Part shown: positions 14,738 to 15,437 of the stretch, in pieces
Layout: every line of letters begins with the position of its first letter
Position numbering within the stretch: position 1 is the first letter of the stretch
Source: Nitrosospira multiformis
GTDB taxonomy: Bacteria; Pseudomonadota; Gammaproteobacteria; Burkholderiales; UBA11063
DNA: 15,437 nucleotides
Direction: 5' to 3'
Assembly (NCBI GenBank): GCA_020726205.1
Contig: DYTA01000014.1
Location: 1 to 15,437 of the forward strand
The notes under the pieces: model-generated
Told to the model about the DNA's origin: nothing
Databases searched by the model: none
The model's input: only the letters and a program-made list of their open reading frames with translations
Position numbers and translations under genes: made by a program

Positions 14738-15325
14738 TTACCAACGACTATCATTTTTACAAGCTTCACCAGGCGAACTACGCATTTTAACACCAGGACA
14801 ATTATCAGCAAAATAATCAGCTTCTTCTCTGGAAGTCATTTGTGAACAGTATATACGACCATCACAATGAAATTGTGAATTTATTTGTGAAGGTTCGTTT
14901 TCTCTTTGAGAAATTGGAGTTATTTTGCTATTATTTTTATACAGGTTAAAACAAGCTACAATACAATAGAATAAAAGTATAAAAATCAAAATATTTCTTA
15001 CAATTGGATTTCTTATTCTAAAATTACGATAATTTATACTACTTCTATACTTTTTATCCATTTTATTAGATGTTTGTTTATATAATTTATTTTGGTTCAC
15101 CTGCTGAATTACCTTAACACCCTTAATATAAGCATCAAAGGCTTTGGCTTTCTTATCTGATTCTAATAATTGAAACAAAATAACATCACCAACTAAAGGT
15201 CTCCTTTCATATTGCTTAAATGCAGATATATGAACAAAAATACCACACTTATAATTTTCATGCTCAATAAATCCAAAACCACGTTCATCGTTCCAACGAA
15301 TTAATTTACCAGAAATAAAATTCAT
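14738..15325 (-). CDS. Cold-shock-domain membrane protein with degenerate excalibur domain
   Basis: A 195-residue protein. I start it at ATG 15325, which has GGAG (15333-15336) 7 bases upstream and the usual MNFISGKLIRW beginning; the frame is open back to 15379. Residues 1-66 are a cold-shock OB fold with nucleic-acid-binding motifs RGFGFIEH (15-22) and IFVHISAF (29-36). A basic linker (70-110) leads to one transmembrane helix at about 111-129. The C-terminus (152-195) matches the excalibur family: FHCDGRIYCSQM, then EEADYFADNCPGVKM, then a final Cys and Arg-Trp. The acidic D-x-D-x-D-G loop that normally follows NCPGVKM is replaced by RSSPGEAC, so calcium binding is doubtful. Predicted topology: nucleic-acid-binding domain in the cytoplasm, excalibur domain in the periplasm. 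Function unknown. Confidence 0.85.
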   Translation of the reverse strand: MNFISGKLIRWNDERGFGFIEHENYKCGIFVHISAFKQYERRPLVGDVILFQLLESDKKAKAFDAYIKGVKVIQQVNQNKLYKQTSNKMDKKYRSSINYRNFRIRNPIVRNILIFILLFYCIVACFNLYKNNSKITPISQRENEPSQINSQFHCDGRIYCSQMTSREEADYFADNCPGVKMRSSPGEACKNDSRW

Positions 15326-15371
15326 CATATATCTCCAAATACTTACACTATACATAATTATACAACAACGA

Positions 15372-15437
15372 TTAATCAATAGTACGTTGCGTATAGGTTA
15401 AACCTAAAATCGTTAATAAAATTATCCCAATTGCTAC
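15372..15437 (-). CDS. Possible C-terminus of a membrane protein, cut by the window edge
   Basis: On the minus strand the frame from the window edge to a TAA at 15372-15374 encodes 21 residues: a hydrophobic stretch beginning VAIGIILLTILGL, then YTQRTID. This looks like a last transmembrane helix and a short polar tail. The stop lies 46 bases upstream of the next gene's start, a spacing compatible with an operon. Too short to name; a small or 10-helix drug/metabolite transporter would fit. Confidence 0.4.
   Translation of the reverse strand, partial: VAIGIILLTILGLTYTQRTID

Overview
The window is AT-rich (roughly one third G+C by eye) and densely coded. The genes suggest a low-GC Gram-negative bacterium, probably a gamma- or betaproteobacterium. 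The evidence is a single-chain NifJ-type pyruvate oxidoreductase, an enterobacterial-type OppABCDF transporter, a short TsaC-type protein and a cold-shock/excalibur membrane protein. I cannot name the genus from sequence alone. I see no phage genes, insertion sequence, CRISPR array, tRNA or rRNA.

Layout. 1-112: short leader, slightly richer in G+C than its surroundings. 113-2122 (+): large surface lipoprotein with six kelch-like repeats and a C-terminal Ig-like domain, read from a TTG start. 2123-2464: gene-free leader with several inverted repeats. 2465-7873 (+): complete oppABCDF oligopeptide-importer operon with very short gaps and an ATGA overlap between oppD and oppF. 7932-8948 (-): YVTN-type beta-propeller lipoprotein, convergent with oppF. 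8949-9200: divergent control region with an elaborate two-level palindrome. 9201-12815 (+): nifJ. 12862-13416 and 13473-13913 (-): a TsaC/YrdC-family gene downstream of a marR gene. 13914-14013: divergent control region with a perfect 26-bp palindrome over the marR promoter. 14014-14673 (+): beta-carbonic anhydrase. 14738-15325 (-): cold-shock-domain membrane protein. 15372-15437 (-): possible tail of another membrane protein, cut by the window edge.

How the parts work together. OppA captures peptides, OppB/OppC form the channel and OppD/OppF hydrolyse ATP, so this block feeds the cell amino acids. NifJ links pyruvate to acetyl-CoA, CO2 and reduced ferredoxin or flavodoxin. The carbonic anhydrase interconverts CO2 and bicarbonate and appears to share an operator with a self-regulated MarR repressor. 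All three convergent gene pairs are separated by an AT-rich hairpin that can terminate transcription from both sides. Three proteins carry clear lipoprotein signals with a non-aspartate residue after the cysteine, which in a Gram-negative cell suggests outer-membrane sorting.

Most of the window is ordinary housekeeping and transport. The most distinctive features are the MarR/carbonic anhydrase operator, the symmetric control region upstream of nifJ, the kelch lipoprotein architecture, and the excalibur domain that has lost its acidic loop.
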